The notes: generated by a model from the sequence alone, not told the origin. Counted from the first letter of the stretch, positions 1 through 7,712 are shown. The stretch: DNA of 14,832 bases from Bdellovibrionales bacterium (GCA_023250775.1 JAHFAA010000030.1:1-14832), one strand, 5' to 3'. Program-made: numbers and translations.

Positions 1-875
1 ATGGTGAAGATGTCCTTCTCTGTCGGATGAGACCAACCCAAGAGACAAAGGTAATTGAGGAGAGATTCTGGCAAATATCCGTCCTCACGATACTGGGCCA
101 CTGAAGTCGCGCCATGCCGCTTGGAAAGCTTTTGACGATCTTTCCCGATCAATAAACTGGCGTGGGCAAATTGCGGTGGTTGGGCACCGAGCGCATCATA
201 AATCATCAGCTGTCTCAAGGTATTATTGAGATGATCCTCACCACGAATGACATGGGTAATTTTCATTTTGATATCATCAACCACACAGCAAAAATTATAG
301 GTCGGCATCTTGTTCGAACGTAAAAGGACAAAATCGCCCACCATTCCTTCGGGAAAGACCACCTCGTCTCGTACCAAATCATGCAAGGTATAGGACTTTT
401 GAGGGGCCTTAAAACGCACCACCGCCTCTTCGCCCTTATACAAGCGGTCTTGGGCCTCTTCGTAAGTCACTCCATAACAAGTTCCGTCGTAGGCGGGATT
501 TAAATTCTTGGCCAAGGCCTCGGCCTTCTTGCGCTCGAGAACTTCTTCGCGACAAAAACAATAAAAGGCATGTCCGTTGGCAATAAGTTGCTGGGCCACT
601 TCTTCATAAATTTTATGACGTTCCGATTGTCGGTAAGGCCCCACATGTCCACCAATCTCCGGGCCTTCATCAAAATTCAGTCCAAGCCACGCGAGATCGG
701 CCCGTTGGGCCTTTTCAAATTGTCGGGAACTACGGTCTAAGTCAGTATCCTCGACCCGTAAGATGAGCGTTCCTTGTTTGGATTTGGCAAAAAGATAATT
801 ATAGAGGCAGGTTCTGGCCCCACCGATATGAAGGTATCCCGTAGGGCTGGGAGCAAAGCGTACTCGAACTGTCAC
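1..875 (-). CDS. gltX: Glutamyl-tRNA synthetase, 5' part (C-terminus off the window)
   Basis: Class I aminoacyl-tRNA synthetase that charges tRNA-Glu with glutamate in the cytoplasm. I translated about 291 residues. The N-terminus has the HIGH-type signature (P-S-P-T-G-Y-L-H-I-G-G, residues 9-19), followed by VEDTD (41-45), the YRQSER segment (81-86), GEDH (212-215) and the KMSKS-type loop KLSKR (249-253). A zinc-ribbon pattern like that of the E. coli enzyme is complete: C106, C108, Y129, C133. The catalytic domain is therefore whole, and the anticodon-binding C-terminal domain lies beyond position 1. An ATG at 881 directly abuts the AGGAG at 882-886, while the in-frame GTG at 875 is six bases from it, so I prefer GTG. 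The gene follows carD by about 70 bases with no clear promoter between them, so co-transcription is likely. The identification is very secure; GluRS versus a non-discriminating GlxRS cannot be decided here. Confidence 0.96.
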   Translation of the reverse strand, partial: MTVRVRFAPSPTGYLHIGGARTCLYNYLFAKSKQGTLILRVEDTDLDRSSRQFEKAQRADLAWLGLNFDEGPEIGGHVGPYRQSERHKIYEEVAQQLIANGHAFYCFCREEVLERKKAEALAKNLNPAYDGTCYGVTYEEAQDRLYKGEEAVVRFKAPQKSYTLHDLVRDEVVFPEGMVGDFVLLRSNKMPTYNFCCVVDDIKMKITHVIRGEDHLNNTLRQLMIYDALGAQPPQFAHASLLIGKDRQKLSKRHGATSVAQYREDGYLPESLLNYLCLLGWSHPTEKDIFT

Positions 876-881
876 AAGCAT

Positions 882-886
882 CTCCT
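882..886 (-). promoter_or_regulatory. Shine-Dalgarno deciding the gltX start
   Basis: AGGAG on the minus strand touches an in-frame ATG with zero spacing, which is too close for initiation. It lies six bases before the GTG at 875. This makes GTG the likely start and removes two residues from the ATG version. Confidence 0.6.
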
Positions 887-949
887 GTTTAAGACAGAAG
901 ATGCTAGCATGAAGAATGAGCTTTAGAAATTAAACAGATGCTGATGTTA

Positions 950-1435
950 CTAGTTAAAATATGAGTCGATTTTGCCTTCGATCTCTTTCACCCCGGCACC
1001 GTTCGAAAGCGCGATCTCCTGGGCCAAAAGTCCCTTGCATTGATCAAGCATTTTCTTTTCGCCAAAGCTTAAATTTTTACGGTATTTGAGCAGGAATAAG
1101 GCCCGCAACACATCGGCGATCTCTAAAAGTGATCCCGTCTTAATCTTCGCCATATACTCACGATAGCGTCTGTTCCAGGTGGAATTGTCTACCTGAACGT
1201 CGTGGTTATTAAGAAGGCCGTAGACCTCCTCTATTTCACCTTGCCCAACCAAGGACCTGATCCCTAGCTCAGACTCCACTGGCACCATAATGGTCATGCC
1301 ATTGGCCAGAATTTTAACGATAAAGTAGTCTTTTTTATCGCCACCGAGGTCTCGCTCCTCGATATCGCATATCTGACCGACCCCATGGCCTGGACAAACA
1401 GCATAATCTCCAATTTGAAAGCTTCTTGACGTCAT
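950..1435 (-). CDS. CarD/CdnL-family RNA polymerase-binding transcription regulator
   Basis: A 161-residue protein of the CarD_CdnL_TRCF family. These proteins bind the RNA polymerase beta subunit and stabilise the open promoter complex, often at rRNA and growth genes. Residues 5-60 form the RNAP-interacting domain (FQIGDYAVCPGHGVGQI, then a beta-rich stretch ending MVPVES). Residues 68-160 form the helical C-terminal domain, with the family's tryptophan (W87 in STWNRR), SGD-like KTGSLLEIADVLRAL, and the LSFGEKKMLDQ helix. The start at 1435 is chosen because AGGGG lies about eight bases upstream and the promoter at 1467-1495 ends before it; a longer in-frame reading to 1495 would begin inside that promoter. 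It is not a full TRCF/Mfd, being only the CarD-like module. The gene leads into gltX. Which CarD paralogue subgroup (essential CdnL versus accessory CarD) cannot be told from this window. Confidence 0.92.
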   Translation of the reverse strand: MTSRSFQIGDYAVCPGHGVGQICDIEERDLGGDKKDYFIVKILANGMTIMVPVESELGIRSLVGQGEIEEVYGLLNNHDVQVDNSTWNRRYREYMAKIKTGSLLEIADVLRALFLLKYRKNLSFGEKKMLDQCKGLLAQEIALSNGAGVKEIEGKIDSYFN

Positions 1436-1466
1436 GGATATTTCCCCTAATTCAATTCGCTTCGTT

Positions 1467-1495
1467 CTTATAGCGCAAGGCGCCACAATGCTCAA
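1467..1495 (-). promoter_or_regulatory. Sigma-70-type promoter for the CarD gene
   Basis: On the minus strand a -35 TTGAGC (1490-1495) and a -10 TATAAG (1467-1472) are separated by exactly 17 bases. Transcription would start near 1460, leaving a leader of about 25 bases before the ATG at 1435, with the Shine-Dalgarno inside it. Confidence 0.65.
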
Positions 1496-1514
1496 TAAGC
1501 GTGGTAAACATTAT

Positions 1515-1535
1515 AGTAAATAGTTTATATTTACT
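1515..1535. repeat. AT-rich inverted repeat, 8-base arms
   Basis: AGTAAATA (1515-1522) and TATTTACT (1528-1535) are perfect reverse complements around a five-base loop. The repeat overlaps the stop codon of the exported-protein gene (1531-2175) and lies upstream of the carD promoter. With only one G-C pair per arm it is a weak hairpin, so it could equally be a poor terminator for the upstream gene, an operator for carD, or chance. Confidence 0.35.
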
Positions 1536-2175
1536 GCTTGAACATACCTCGCAAAATATCTTCCATTGGTTTCAATATAAAAGGTGCAGCGACATTGGGC
1601 AGAACGTCGATCCCTGGAATGACATCGGAGTAAAAATAAACTAACCAACGGTCATGCTGATCATCCAGCAAATGCAATTGCCCATAATTATATTTTACAC
1701 CCTTGCGGGCCGAAAAGTCTTGAACTTGTGAGAACTCAACTGCGTAGACAACGCCTTGGGCCTTAGCAATTTCTTGGTACTCAAGTAGATCAAAAACCTC
1801 TGCCTTTGAGACTGGCCAGGGGGCCTTCGTCGTATAGTGGGCCTGGTGTCGAATAGCTGCCAATGGCGCAGGACCAACCTTAGAAGCAGATTCTATAAAG
1901 CTGATCGAATCTGAATGACCGGCGTAGCTCGGCCAATCTTCAAATTGGAAATAAAGGTCCTTCAATTCCTCAAATTTGGAGTACTCGGCCTTAAACATCT
2001 GAACAAAAATTTCAACTCGAATGACTCGGCGATTTTGTTGATCATGGATGACCTGAGCGCGGGAACAGAAGTTTTTTCCTAAAAAACAATCAGAAGGAAA
2101 GGTTGGAATATCAGCAAAAACAAAACTGACATATCCAAAAATTAAACTAAAGAAAATGCCTAGTTTAATTAGCAT
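1531..2175 (-). CDS. Small exported protein, possible START/SRPBCC-like fold
   Basis: A 214-residue protein I do not recognise with certainty. Residues 1-21 are a clear signal peptide (a Lys, a hydrophobic core rich in Phe and Leu, and cleavage after FVFA), so the mature form is periplasmic or secreted. Two cysteines follow closely (C30 and C37) and could form a disulfide. The rest mixes short beta-like strands with a C-terminal amphipathic segment. The ending pattern (a WLVYFYSD strand, then VIPGIDVLPNVAAPF and a helix) resembles START/SRPBCC (polyketide cyclase-like) lipid-binding proteins, but this is a weak impression. No catalytic motif is visible. GGAGGAA sits about five bases before the ATG. 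The gene has its own strong promoter in the gap after ndk (2225-2253), so it is probably expressed independently of sucCD-ndk. Confidence 0.75.
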   Translation of the reverse strand: MLIKLGIFFSLIFGYVSFVFADIPTFPSDCFLGKNFCSRAQVIHDQQNRRVIRVEIFVQMFKAEYSKFEELKDLYFQFEDWPSYAGHSDSISFIESASKVGPAPLAAIRHQAHYTTKAPWPVSKAEVFDLLEYQEIAKAQGVVYAVEFSQVQDFSARKGVKYNYGQLHLLDDQHDRWLVYFYSDVIPGIDVLPNVAAPFILKPMEDILRGMFKQ

Positions 2176-2224
2176 CAGGCTTCCTCCATGGAAAATCTAA
2201 TTCGCGGTAGCGCAAAAGTGCCCA

Positions 2225-2253
2225 ATTATAGGAAAAAATTTGTAGTCCGTCAA
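2225..2253 (-). promoter_or_regulatory. Near-consensus sigma-70 promoter for the exported protein gene
   Basis: Minus-strand TTGACG (2248-2253), a 17-base spacer and a perfect TATAAT (2225-2230). It is one of the two best promoter matches in the window. The predicted start near 2218 gives a leader of about 43 bases. It lies immediately behind the ndk stop codon, with no terminator hairpin visible between them. Confidence 0.75.
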
Positions 2254-2275
2254 AATCTGAGCGATGTAGAGATGA

Positions 2276-2704
2276 TTAGAAGCGATTAAAAATTTCGTTC
2301 TTATCGAAGAAGTAGTTGATTTCTCGCTCAGCTGATGTTGGAGAATCTGAACCATGAACAGCATTGGCCTCAATGGACTTTGCATACAGCTTGCGCAACG
2401 TTCCTTCTTTGGCCTCAGCAGGATTTGTAGAACCCATTATCTGTCTGTTTTTCTCAACTGCATTTTGCCCTTCAAGAATCATTAATACCACCGGTCCTGA
2501 AGTCATAAACCCGACGAGGGAACCAAAAAACGGCCGCTCTCTATGTTCAATATAGAAGCCTTCGGCCTTCTCTTTTGAAAGACGGATTAGCTTCATACCA
2601 GCAATTCGCAACCCCTCTTTTTCAAAACGGGCCACAATATTACCAATGTGGTTATCAGTAACTGCATTTGGTTTAATGATTGAAAGAGTTCTTTCAGATG
2701 CCAT
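2276..2704 (-). CDS. ndk: Nucleoside diphosphate kinase
   Basis: Transfers the gamma phosphate from ATP to other NDPs through a phosphohistidine, balancing cellular NTP and dNTP pools. The 142-residue length is normal for bacterial Ndk. The sequence shows the ERTLSIIKPNAV start (K11 contacts phosphate), the HRERPFF and FMTSGPVV segments, the nucleotide-binding GSTNPAEAKEGTLR stretch (91-104) and the active-site NAVHGSDS with H117. The end is the usual SAEREINYFF pattern. AGGAG lies eight bases before the ATG. It sits 90 bases downstream of sucD on the same strand. The pairing is sensible because succinyl-CoA synthetase makes ATP or GTP that Ndk interconverts. I found no confident promoter in the 90-base gap, so read-through from sucCD is likely. 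Confidence 0.97.
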   Translation of the reverse strand: MASERTLSIIKPNAVTDNHIGNIVARFEKEGLRIAGMKLIRLSKEKAEGFYIEHRERPFFGSLVGFMTSGPVVLMILEGQNAVEKNRQIMGSTNPAEAKEGTLRKLYAKSIEANAVHGSDSPTSAEREINYFFDKNEIFNRF

Positions 2705-2794
2705 AATTCATCTCCTCACAATTTAACAACAAATTCGTCAAGAACAGATAGGTGCGAAACTAATCAAATAATCCTAATCGCGCAAGTTAATTTC

Positions 2795-3667
2795 CTAATG
2801 TGCCAGGACCTCTTTCATTTTGGCCCCTAGTTCTGCAGGTGAACGAGAGATGGTCACACCACATTGTTCCAAAATTCTAAATTTGGCTTCAGCTGTATCG
2901 TCACTGCCCCCGATAATCGCACCGGCATGGCCCATACGCTTGCCCTTTGGAGCAGAGGCTCCGGCAATGAAACTGACAACTGGTTTGGTCATGTTTTTCT
3001 TGATCCAGCGGGCAGCATCAACCTCAGCCTGTCCACCAATCTCACCAATCATAATCACCGCGTCAGTAGCAGGATCTTTTTGGAAAAGTTCGAGCACATC
3101 AATAAAACTCGTTCCAGCGACTGGGTCGCCACCAATTCCCACACATGTGGATTGGCCGATCTCTCTTTGAGTTAGCTGATACACTGCTTCATAGGTGAGT
3201 GTTCCAGAGCGTGAAATAACTCCAACTTTGCCGGGCATGTGGATATGGCCTGGCATAATGCCGATTTTGCATTCGCCTGGAGTGATAATGCCTGGACAGT
3301 TTGGTCCAATCAATCTCGACTTGGAACCAAGCATGGCCTTGCGAACTTTCACCATATCGAGAATTGGAATGCCTTCAGTAATACAAACAATCAAAGGCAT
3401 TTCTGAATCCACACATTCCAAAATGGCATCGGCTGCGGCCTTGGGTGGCACGAAAATCATCGCGGCATTGGCGCCGGTTTTATTGACGGCCTCATAGGTT
3501 GTATTAAAAACTGGGAAACCTTCATGAGTGGTTCCACCTTTGCCGGGAGTTACCCCCCCGCAAAAATTGGTTCCGTAGTCACGACTTTGAAGGGAGTGGA
3601 AGGTCCCCTGCTTTCCTGTAAATCCAATAGTAATTAACTTTGTTTCTCTTCCTACTAAAATGGCCAT
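2795..3667 (-). CDS. sucD: Succinyl-CoA synthetase (ADP/GDP-forming), alpha subunit
   Basis: With SucC it converts succinyl-CoA, ADP (or GDP) and phosphate into succinate, CoA and NTP, the substrate-level phosphorylation step of the TCA cycle. The 290 residues match the family length. The N-terminal CoA-binding Rossmann domain shows ITIGFTGKQGTFH (13-24) and GGVTPGKGG (37-45); the ligase domain has GPNCPGIITPGE (121-132), ISRSGTLTYEA and GIGGDPVAGTSF (177-188). H247 in RMGHAGAI is the residue that becomes phosphorylated. The ATG lies three bases after the sucC stop, and its ribosome-binding site is inside the last sucC codons, so translation is coupled. No residue of the catalytic set looks altered. 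Confidence 0.98.
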   Translation of the reverse strand: MAILVGRETKLITIGFTGKQGTFHSLQSRDYGTNFCGGVTPGKGGTTHEGFPVFNTTYEAVNKTGANAAMIFVPPKAAADAILECVDSEMPLIVCITEGIPILDMVKVRKAMLGSKSRLIGPNCPGIITPGECKIGIMPGHIHMPGKVGVISRSGTLTYEAVYQLTQREIGQSTCVGIGGDPVAGTSFIDVLELFQKDPATDAVIMIGEIGGQAEVDAARWIKKNMTKPVVSFIAGASAPKGKRMGHAGAIIGGSDDTAEAKFRILEQCGVTISRSPAELGAKMKEVLAH

Positions 3668-3670
3668 GGC

Positions 3671-4840
3671 CTACCTCCTTCCTTTTGTGGCCTCAACCAC
3701 TTTTTTGGCTGCATCACTCAGATCATCTGCGGCAATGATCTGAAGGCCAGATTCACCTAATATCTTTTTTCCTAAAGAAACGTTGGTGCCTTCTAATCGC
3801 ACAACTAAGGGAACCTTAATTCCCAAGGAGCGTGCAGCTCCAACAATCCCTTCGGCGATAATGTCACACTTCATGATTCCACCGAAAATATTGACCAAAA
3901 TCGCCTTCACTTTTGGATCGCGCAAAATAATGGCAAAGGCCTTCTCCACGGTTTCCTTAGTGGCGCCGCCACCAACATCGAGGAAGTTGGCGGGAGTACC
4001 ACCAAACAATTTAATAATATCCATTGTTCCCATGGCCAGGCCGGCACCATTGACTAAACAGCCAATATTACCGTCGAGACTGATATAAGAGAGACCATAC
4101 TCATGGGCCTCTAATTCTTCCTTGGATTCCTCACTGGCATCGCGCAAGGCTTCAATCTCAGGGTGACGAAAGAGGGCATTATCATCAAAGTTCAGTTTGG
4201 CATCCAAGGCCAAAACTTCGCCTGTTGAAGTCACAACAAGTGGATTGATTTCGGCAGCAGTGCAATCACAGCTCGTGTAAAGATTGTAGAGTCCCTCAAA
4301 AAAGGCCAGGGCGTCCTTCACAACATCACCCTTCATCCCCATAGCAAAGGCCAGTTTCCTTCCGATATAGGACGAATATCCGCTTGCAGGATCAATGGTC
4401 ACTTTTATAATTTTCTCGGGACTTTCGGCAGCAACCTTTTCAATTTCAACTCCACCTTCGGCGGAGCCAATGAAGGTCAACTTGCCCTTGTTTCGGTCAA
4501 GAACGATTCCCAAATAATACTCGTGCTCTATTTTACAACCTTCTTCGATCAGAAGGGTCTGAACTTTTTTTCCTTCAGGACCAGTTTGATGAGTGACAAG
4601 CGTTTTTCCCAAGATCGCCGTGGCATGAGTTTTTACTTCATCCAAACTTTTTGCGAGTTTCACTCCGCCAGCTTTCCCGCGTCCACCTGCATGGATTTGG
4701 GCCTTCACAACCCAAATATTTCCACCGAGAGACTTGGCACCATCGACAGCTTCATTCACAGATTTTGCTACTTTGCCGCGCAAAACTTTAATGCCAAATT
4801 TTCTCATTAGATCTTTGGCCTGATATTCATGAACATTCAT
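3671..4840 (-). CDS. sucC: Succinyl-CoA synthetase (ADP/GDP-forming), beta subunit
   Basis: The nucleotide-binding subunit of succinyl-CoA synthetase, partner of the adjacent SucD. The 389-residue length equals that of typical bacterial SucC. An ATP-grasp domain spans about residues 1-230: MNVHEYQAKDLMRKFG at the start, VVKAQIHAGGRGKAGGVKLA (44-63) for the phosphates, and AEINPLVV (196-203) for metal binding. The ligase domain from about 245 has GLAMGTMDIIKLFGG (267-281), FLDVGGGA (286-293) and the signature VNIFGGIMKCD (316-326). GAGGAG lies about seven bases before the ATG. It starts the sucC-sucD-ndk run, while the MBL-fold gene diverges 158 bases away; I could not settle the promoter in that gap. 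The last codons double as the sucD Shine-Dalgarno. Confidence 0.98.
   Translation of the reverse strand: MNVHEYQAKDLMRKFGIKVLRGKVAKSVNEAVDGAKSLGGNIWVVKAQIHAGGRGKAGGVKLAKSLDEVKTHATAILGKTLVTHQTGPEGKKVQTLLIEEGCKIEHEYYLGIVLDRNKGKLTFIGSAEGGVEIEKVAAESPEKIIKVTIDPASGYSSYIGRKLAFAMGMKGDVVKDALAFFEGLYNLYTSCDCTAAEINPLVVTSTGEVLALDAKLNFDDNALFRHPEIEALRDASEESKEELEAHEYGLSYISLDGNIGCLVNGAGLAMGTMDIIKLFGGTPANFLDVGGGATKETVEKAFAIILRDPKVKAILVNIFGGIMKCDIIAEGIVGAARSLGIKVPLVVRLEGTNVSLGKKILGESGLQIIAADDLSDAAKKVVEATKGRR
3674..3680 (-). promoter_or_regulatory. sucD Shine-Dalgarno embedded in the end of sucC
   Basis: AAGGAGG on the minus strand forms part of the last sucC codons (GGA AGG AGG, encoding Gly-Arg-Arg), directly before its TAG. 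It is six bases from the sucD ATG. This is a full-strength site and implies tight translational coupling and balanced subunit production. Confidence 0.8.
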
Positions 4841-4998
4841 ATCGAACTCCTCAACCGATCATATTCGCATCGTAAATTTTTCTATGGGAGAAAGATTAAA
4901 TGACTTCGTCTTAAAAAACAACATCTAAGGCCAATTAACATTTGTATACTGGCCAAACAAACAAAAAAGCATACACTTTTTGTGACTAGGAATTATTT

Positions 4999-5889
4999 AT
5001 GCAAAGAAAATATTTCGTGGTGCGACCTGGAACTTTTCGTCTTGATGGCGGGGCCATGTTCGGCATCATCCCAAGGCCACTTTGGCAAAAAGTTGCTCCT
5101 CCTGATCAAGACAACCGCATCAATCTGGCATTACGCTTATGGCTAATTAAAACCACGAACAAAATTATTTTAGTCGACACGGGAATCGGTGATTATAATG
5201 GGTCTAAATTTGACGAGCGCTTTGCCATTCTAGGCGGCCAAAACGCCACGGCCAAAGCACTTTCTGAAGCCGACGGTCTGCGTCCAGAAGATATTACTGA
5301 TGTTGTTATTTCCCATTTGCATTTCGATCATGTTGGTGGCCTGACCCGAAAAAATGGAGACACATTTTGCTCAAGTTTTCCCCAAGCAAATTTACACCTC
5401 CATCGCCAACATTATGAATACGCTCTCAAGCCAACTGAGCGGGATGCCGGTTCCTTTCTACAAAATTATTTTTTGCCAGCGATCCAAGATCACGAAAAAA
5501 GCGGGCGCATAACCTGGCATGAAGGCCCGCAAGGGACAATCCTGAGCGATGGCGACTACAAGCTAGAGTTTAAAACCAGCATGGGCCATACCCCGCATCT
5601 CATGCACGCTTTTGATTCTCATTTTTTTTACATGGCCGATTTAGTTCCCACCGCCAGTCATGTCCATATACCTTGGATTATGGCCTACGACATGGCACCA
5701 GGAATCTCAACCATCAACAAACGTGAGCTGTTAACTTTTTGTCTTGAAAAGAAACTGACGTTGCTCTTTGAACACGATCCGGAAAATTGGGGGGCCACCA
5801 TTAAATACGACAAAGCACGCGATCAATTTTCCTGTGAGCAGATTTTTAAACAGGCAGCTTTAGGGGCACAGCCGATTGGCACTATTTGA
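4999..5889 (+). CDS. Metallo-beta-lactamase-fold hydrolase
   Basis: A 296-residue MBL-fold metallohydrolase with no signal peptide, so probably cytoplasmic. The dinuclear metal site is complete: HLHFDH (H106, H108, D110, H111), H197 in MGHTPH, D214 in MADLVP and H259 in FEHDPE. A strand before it, ILVDTGIG (57-64), is the usual family lead-in. The layout with a D-x-G motif, a mid-length insert and a Tyr/Asp-rich C-terminus resembles the AHL-lactonase/glyoxalase-II-like subgroup that hydrolyses esters and lactones, but the substrate cannot be read from sequence. AGGA lies about eight bases before the ATG. It diverges from sucC and ends with an eight-base tail-to-tail overlap with the GYF gene; no terminator hairpin is visible. 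Confidence 0.93.
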   Translation: MQRKYFVVRPGTFRLDGGAMFGIIPRPLWQKVAPPDQDNRINLALRLWLIKTTNKIILVDTGIGDYNGSKFDERFAILGGQNATAKALSEADGLRPEDITDVVISHLHFDHVGGLTRKNGDTFCSSFPQANLHLHRQHYEYALKPTERDAGSFLQNYFLPAIQDHEKSGRITWHEGPQGTILSDGDYKLEFKTSMGHTPHLMHAFDSHFFYMADLVPTASHVHIPWIMAYDMAPGISTINKRELLTFCLEKKLTLLFEHDPENWGATIKYDKARDQFSCEQIFKQAALGAQPIGTI

Positions 5890-7636
5890 TGACGCTTAAT
5901 TCCTGATCGACCAATTCTACCTTGGCAGACAATTGTGATCCCAAATCCTCTATAATTTTTTCGACGTCGCTGGATTGAACTTTTTTCTTTTTGGGCGTAA
6001 GTGATTCTGCAAACTGCGCCGAGACAAGGGCCAGTTTTTTGGCCATATCAACAGTATCATTGGCACTCCAAATCTTTGGCCCTGGAACCATCAAATCAGG
6101 GTCTCCTTCTGCAGCATCAGATACTTGGATCTTCGGAGCAGGGACGGCAAGAACCTGTAAGGCCGGCGAAATTTGCTTAGCATAGGTTCGAATATAACTT
6201 GTCTTGCCTGCGGCACCAAGACCTCTATGTTCGCTCATCAGCTCTTCCATTTTTTTCAGGAGCGATTGCAAGGTTAAAAGATTTTGCTGCTGCTCCACAA
6301 GAGGCCGACGTTTATTTTCTTTGACCTGGGCCAGATACGCGCCTATTTGCGCAGCCGCTTCTTTTTCATCTCCCGGAGAAAGCAGAATTTTTTCCGTTCT
6401 AAATTCAATGTCGAGCGGATAAATTGCAGAGGCCAAACTATTCACAAGAGACATACCGTAGGAATTGCGATTGAGAATCTTCAACCAACGTGCGACATTA
6501 TCTGATCGTGAGGCCCTAAAGTTAACTTCGTAGAGACCGGGCTCAATCTTCGTTCCTTGCTCAAAATGAACATCTTGAATCGGGATGACCGTCAATCCAT
6601 CACTGACATTACCAACAGCACTGAACTGGATCGGCTTTCCACCCATGACACGATCAGGAACGCTTTGAAACTCCATTTCAAAACGATATGGCGCGCGCGC
6701 GCTCAAACCTAACCAAATTTTTTCGGCATCTTCTGACATGGCCAAATTGAAACGCGATTTCTCCATGTTGGTATTTGAAAATACTTTCTCAAACCGCGCT
6801 TGTTTATTTTTATCCAATCTAGCAAAATCTTGTTGCAAGGCCCTGACTGAACTTGCGGCAACGGGATTGGCGCCGCCTCCCCAAAATCGCAGAGCAGGAA
6901 TTTTGGCCAAGGCAGAAAGAATCACACCGACAACCAAAAAAGTGATTACCAACCAGTTCGTCTTCCCCTGTTTGATTTCTGTTGGGGGGAGGTTAGCTTG
7001 ATCTTCTACGTCTAATACTTCTTGAGCGCTTTTTTCTTCCCACAATGTGAGAGTTTCAACTTCTGATGAAAAGGGCGGTGCTGATAATTCTTGAAATTCT
7101 TCGGGGACATGCACTGCTTTTTTTTCTTCTCTTTCTTTTGGTAGGACTGGACGTTCTAGTTCCACGTCAAAATTACGAACCTCAGGGCGCAGTTTTTCCA
7201 GCGCCGGATTGGGAGTGAAATTACGCGCGATCTGGTCCCATTCATCAAACGGCATCTCGTGATCAGAAAATTTCGAACGACCTTTTGAAGTCAAGGGCGC
7301 GGTTGGAAGCGGAGGTAATTCATCCACGGGGTGAAGCTGCGGTCGCGTCTGCCTTATATGACCTTGCTTAGCAATTTTGTTAGCTGCATTTTCTTTCAAA
7401 ATATCCAGTGCATCTGGCGGAAATGGCCGGGGTAACTTTTCACTTCGAAGATTAAAATCAAGAGCATGAGCAATCTCGCGACAATTTTTCAGTGGCATCC
7501 AATCACGCAAACCTTCTTTCCACAGCAGAGATTCAGGTCGGATACGACCTTCGTGAAAATGCCGATATACTTCTTCGGCGGAAAAAGGGCCTTGGTGGCC
7601 TGTTTGTTGTTGAATAAACCATTCTCGCTCGGCCAT
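5882..7636 (-). CDS. Bitopic membrane protein with N-terminal GYF_2-type domain
   Basis: A 584-residue protein. Residues 5-52 match the GYF_2 (DUF4339) pattern: W6, the G-x-x-GPFS turn at 13-19, an E-rich helix, then G-R-I-R-P, LLWKEG and WMPL. Such domains usually bind proline-rich peptides. Residues 60-225 look disordered, rich in Pro, Glu and Lys. A single hydrophobic segment at about 228-246 (WLVITFLVVGVILSALA) should cross the membrane, with the GYF side probably cytoplasmic. The 340-residue C-terminal part, probably periplasmic, mixes beta-like stretches with a helical, possibly coiled-coil region around 420-480 (KEAAAQIGAYLAQVKENKR, then LLTLQSLLKKMEELM). I recognise no enzyme motif there. 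GAGG lies about six bases before the ATG. It has a promoter interlocked with that of the divergent ureohydrolase gene. Function unknown; an envelope scaffold or adaptor is one possibility. Confidence 0.85.
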   Translation of the reverse strand: MAEREWFIQQQTGHQGPFSAEEVYRHFHEGRIRPESLLWKEGLRDWMPLKNCREIAHALDFNLRSEKLPRPFPPDALDILKENAANKIAKQGHIRQTRPQLHPVDELPPLPTAPLTSKGRSKFSDHEMPFDEWDQIARNFTPNPALEKLRPEVRNFDVELERPVLPKEREEKKAVHVPEEFQELSAPPFSSEVETLTLWEEKSAQEVLDVEDQANLPPTEIKQGKTNWLVITFLVVGVILSALAKIPALRFWGGGANPVAASSVRALQQDFARLDKNKQARFEKVFSNTNMEKSRFNLAMSEDAEKIWLGLSARAPYRFEMEFQSVPDRVMGGKPIQFSAVGNVSDGLTVIPIQDVHFEQGTKIEPGLYEVNFRASRSDNVARWLKILNRNSYGMSLVNSLASAIYPLDIEFRTEKILLSPGDEKEAAAQIGAYLAQVKENKRRPLVEQQQNLLTLQSLLKKMEELMSEHRGLGAAGKTSYIRTYAKQISPALQVLAVPAPKIQVSDAAEGDPDLMVPGPKIWSANDTVDMAKKLALVSAQFAESLTPKKKKVQSSDVEKIIEDLGSQLSAKVELVDQELSVIK

Positions 7637-7661
7637 GAAACCTCAACATCCTGTACATCAC

Positions 7662-7675
7662 GGGCCGAAAGGCCC
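7662..7675 (-). other. Hairpin at the predicted mRNA 5' end of the GYF gene
   Basis: GGGCC and GGCCC (five G-C pairs) flank a four-base loop, TTTC in the RNA sense. The predicted minus-strand transcription start near 7677 places this stem within the first bases of the mRNA, about 26 bases upstream of the ATG. Such a 5' stem can protect an mRNA from decay. It is not followed by a U-run, so it is not a terminator. Confidence 0.4.
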
Positions 7676-7683
7676 ACCATTTT

Positions 7684-7712
7684 AGTCTAACGATTATTGT
7701 TGTTCCCGTCAA
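7684..7712 (-). promoter_or_regulatory. Promoter of the GYF gene
   Basis: Minus-strand -35 TTGACG (7707-7712), a 17-base spacer and -10 TAGACT (7684-7689). Its -35 box sits inside the spacer of the plus-strand promoter at 7697-7725. Confidence 0.5.

Noticed and set aside
1436..1495. 20-codon N-terminal extension of the CarD protein
   Set aside because: It would begin inside the carD -35 box, lacks a ribosome-binding site, and the internal ATG at 1435 matches the family N-terminus.
2820..3497. Open frames on the plus strand opposite sucD (100-116 codons)
   Set aside because: They lie wholly antisense to a highly conserved gene, have no ribosome-binding sites, and read like the shadow of sucD codons.
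4523..4810. 95-codon open frame on the plus strand opposite sucC
   Set aside because: Antisense to the conserved ATP-grasp domain, with no promoter or ribosome-binding site and no recognisable product.
4841..4998. Divergent promoters for sucC and the MBL-fold gene
   Set aside because: Several half-matches (TATACA, TATACT, CATACA boxes and a GGCCA/TGGCC repeat) exist, but none pairs with a good -35 box at 16-18 bases, so I did not annotate any.
7466..7690. Open frames on both strands around the GYF gene start
   Set aside because: They overlap the N-terminal GYF domain or the divergent promoters, and their compositions are not protein-like.
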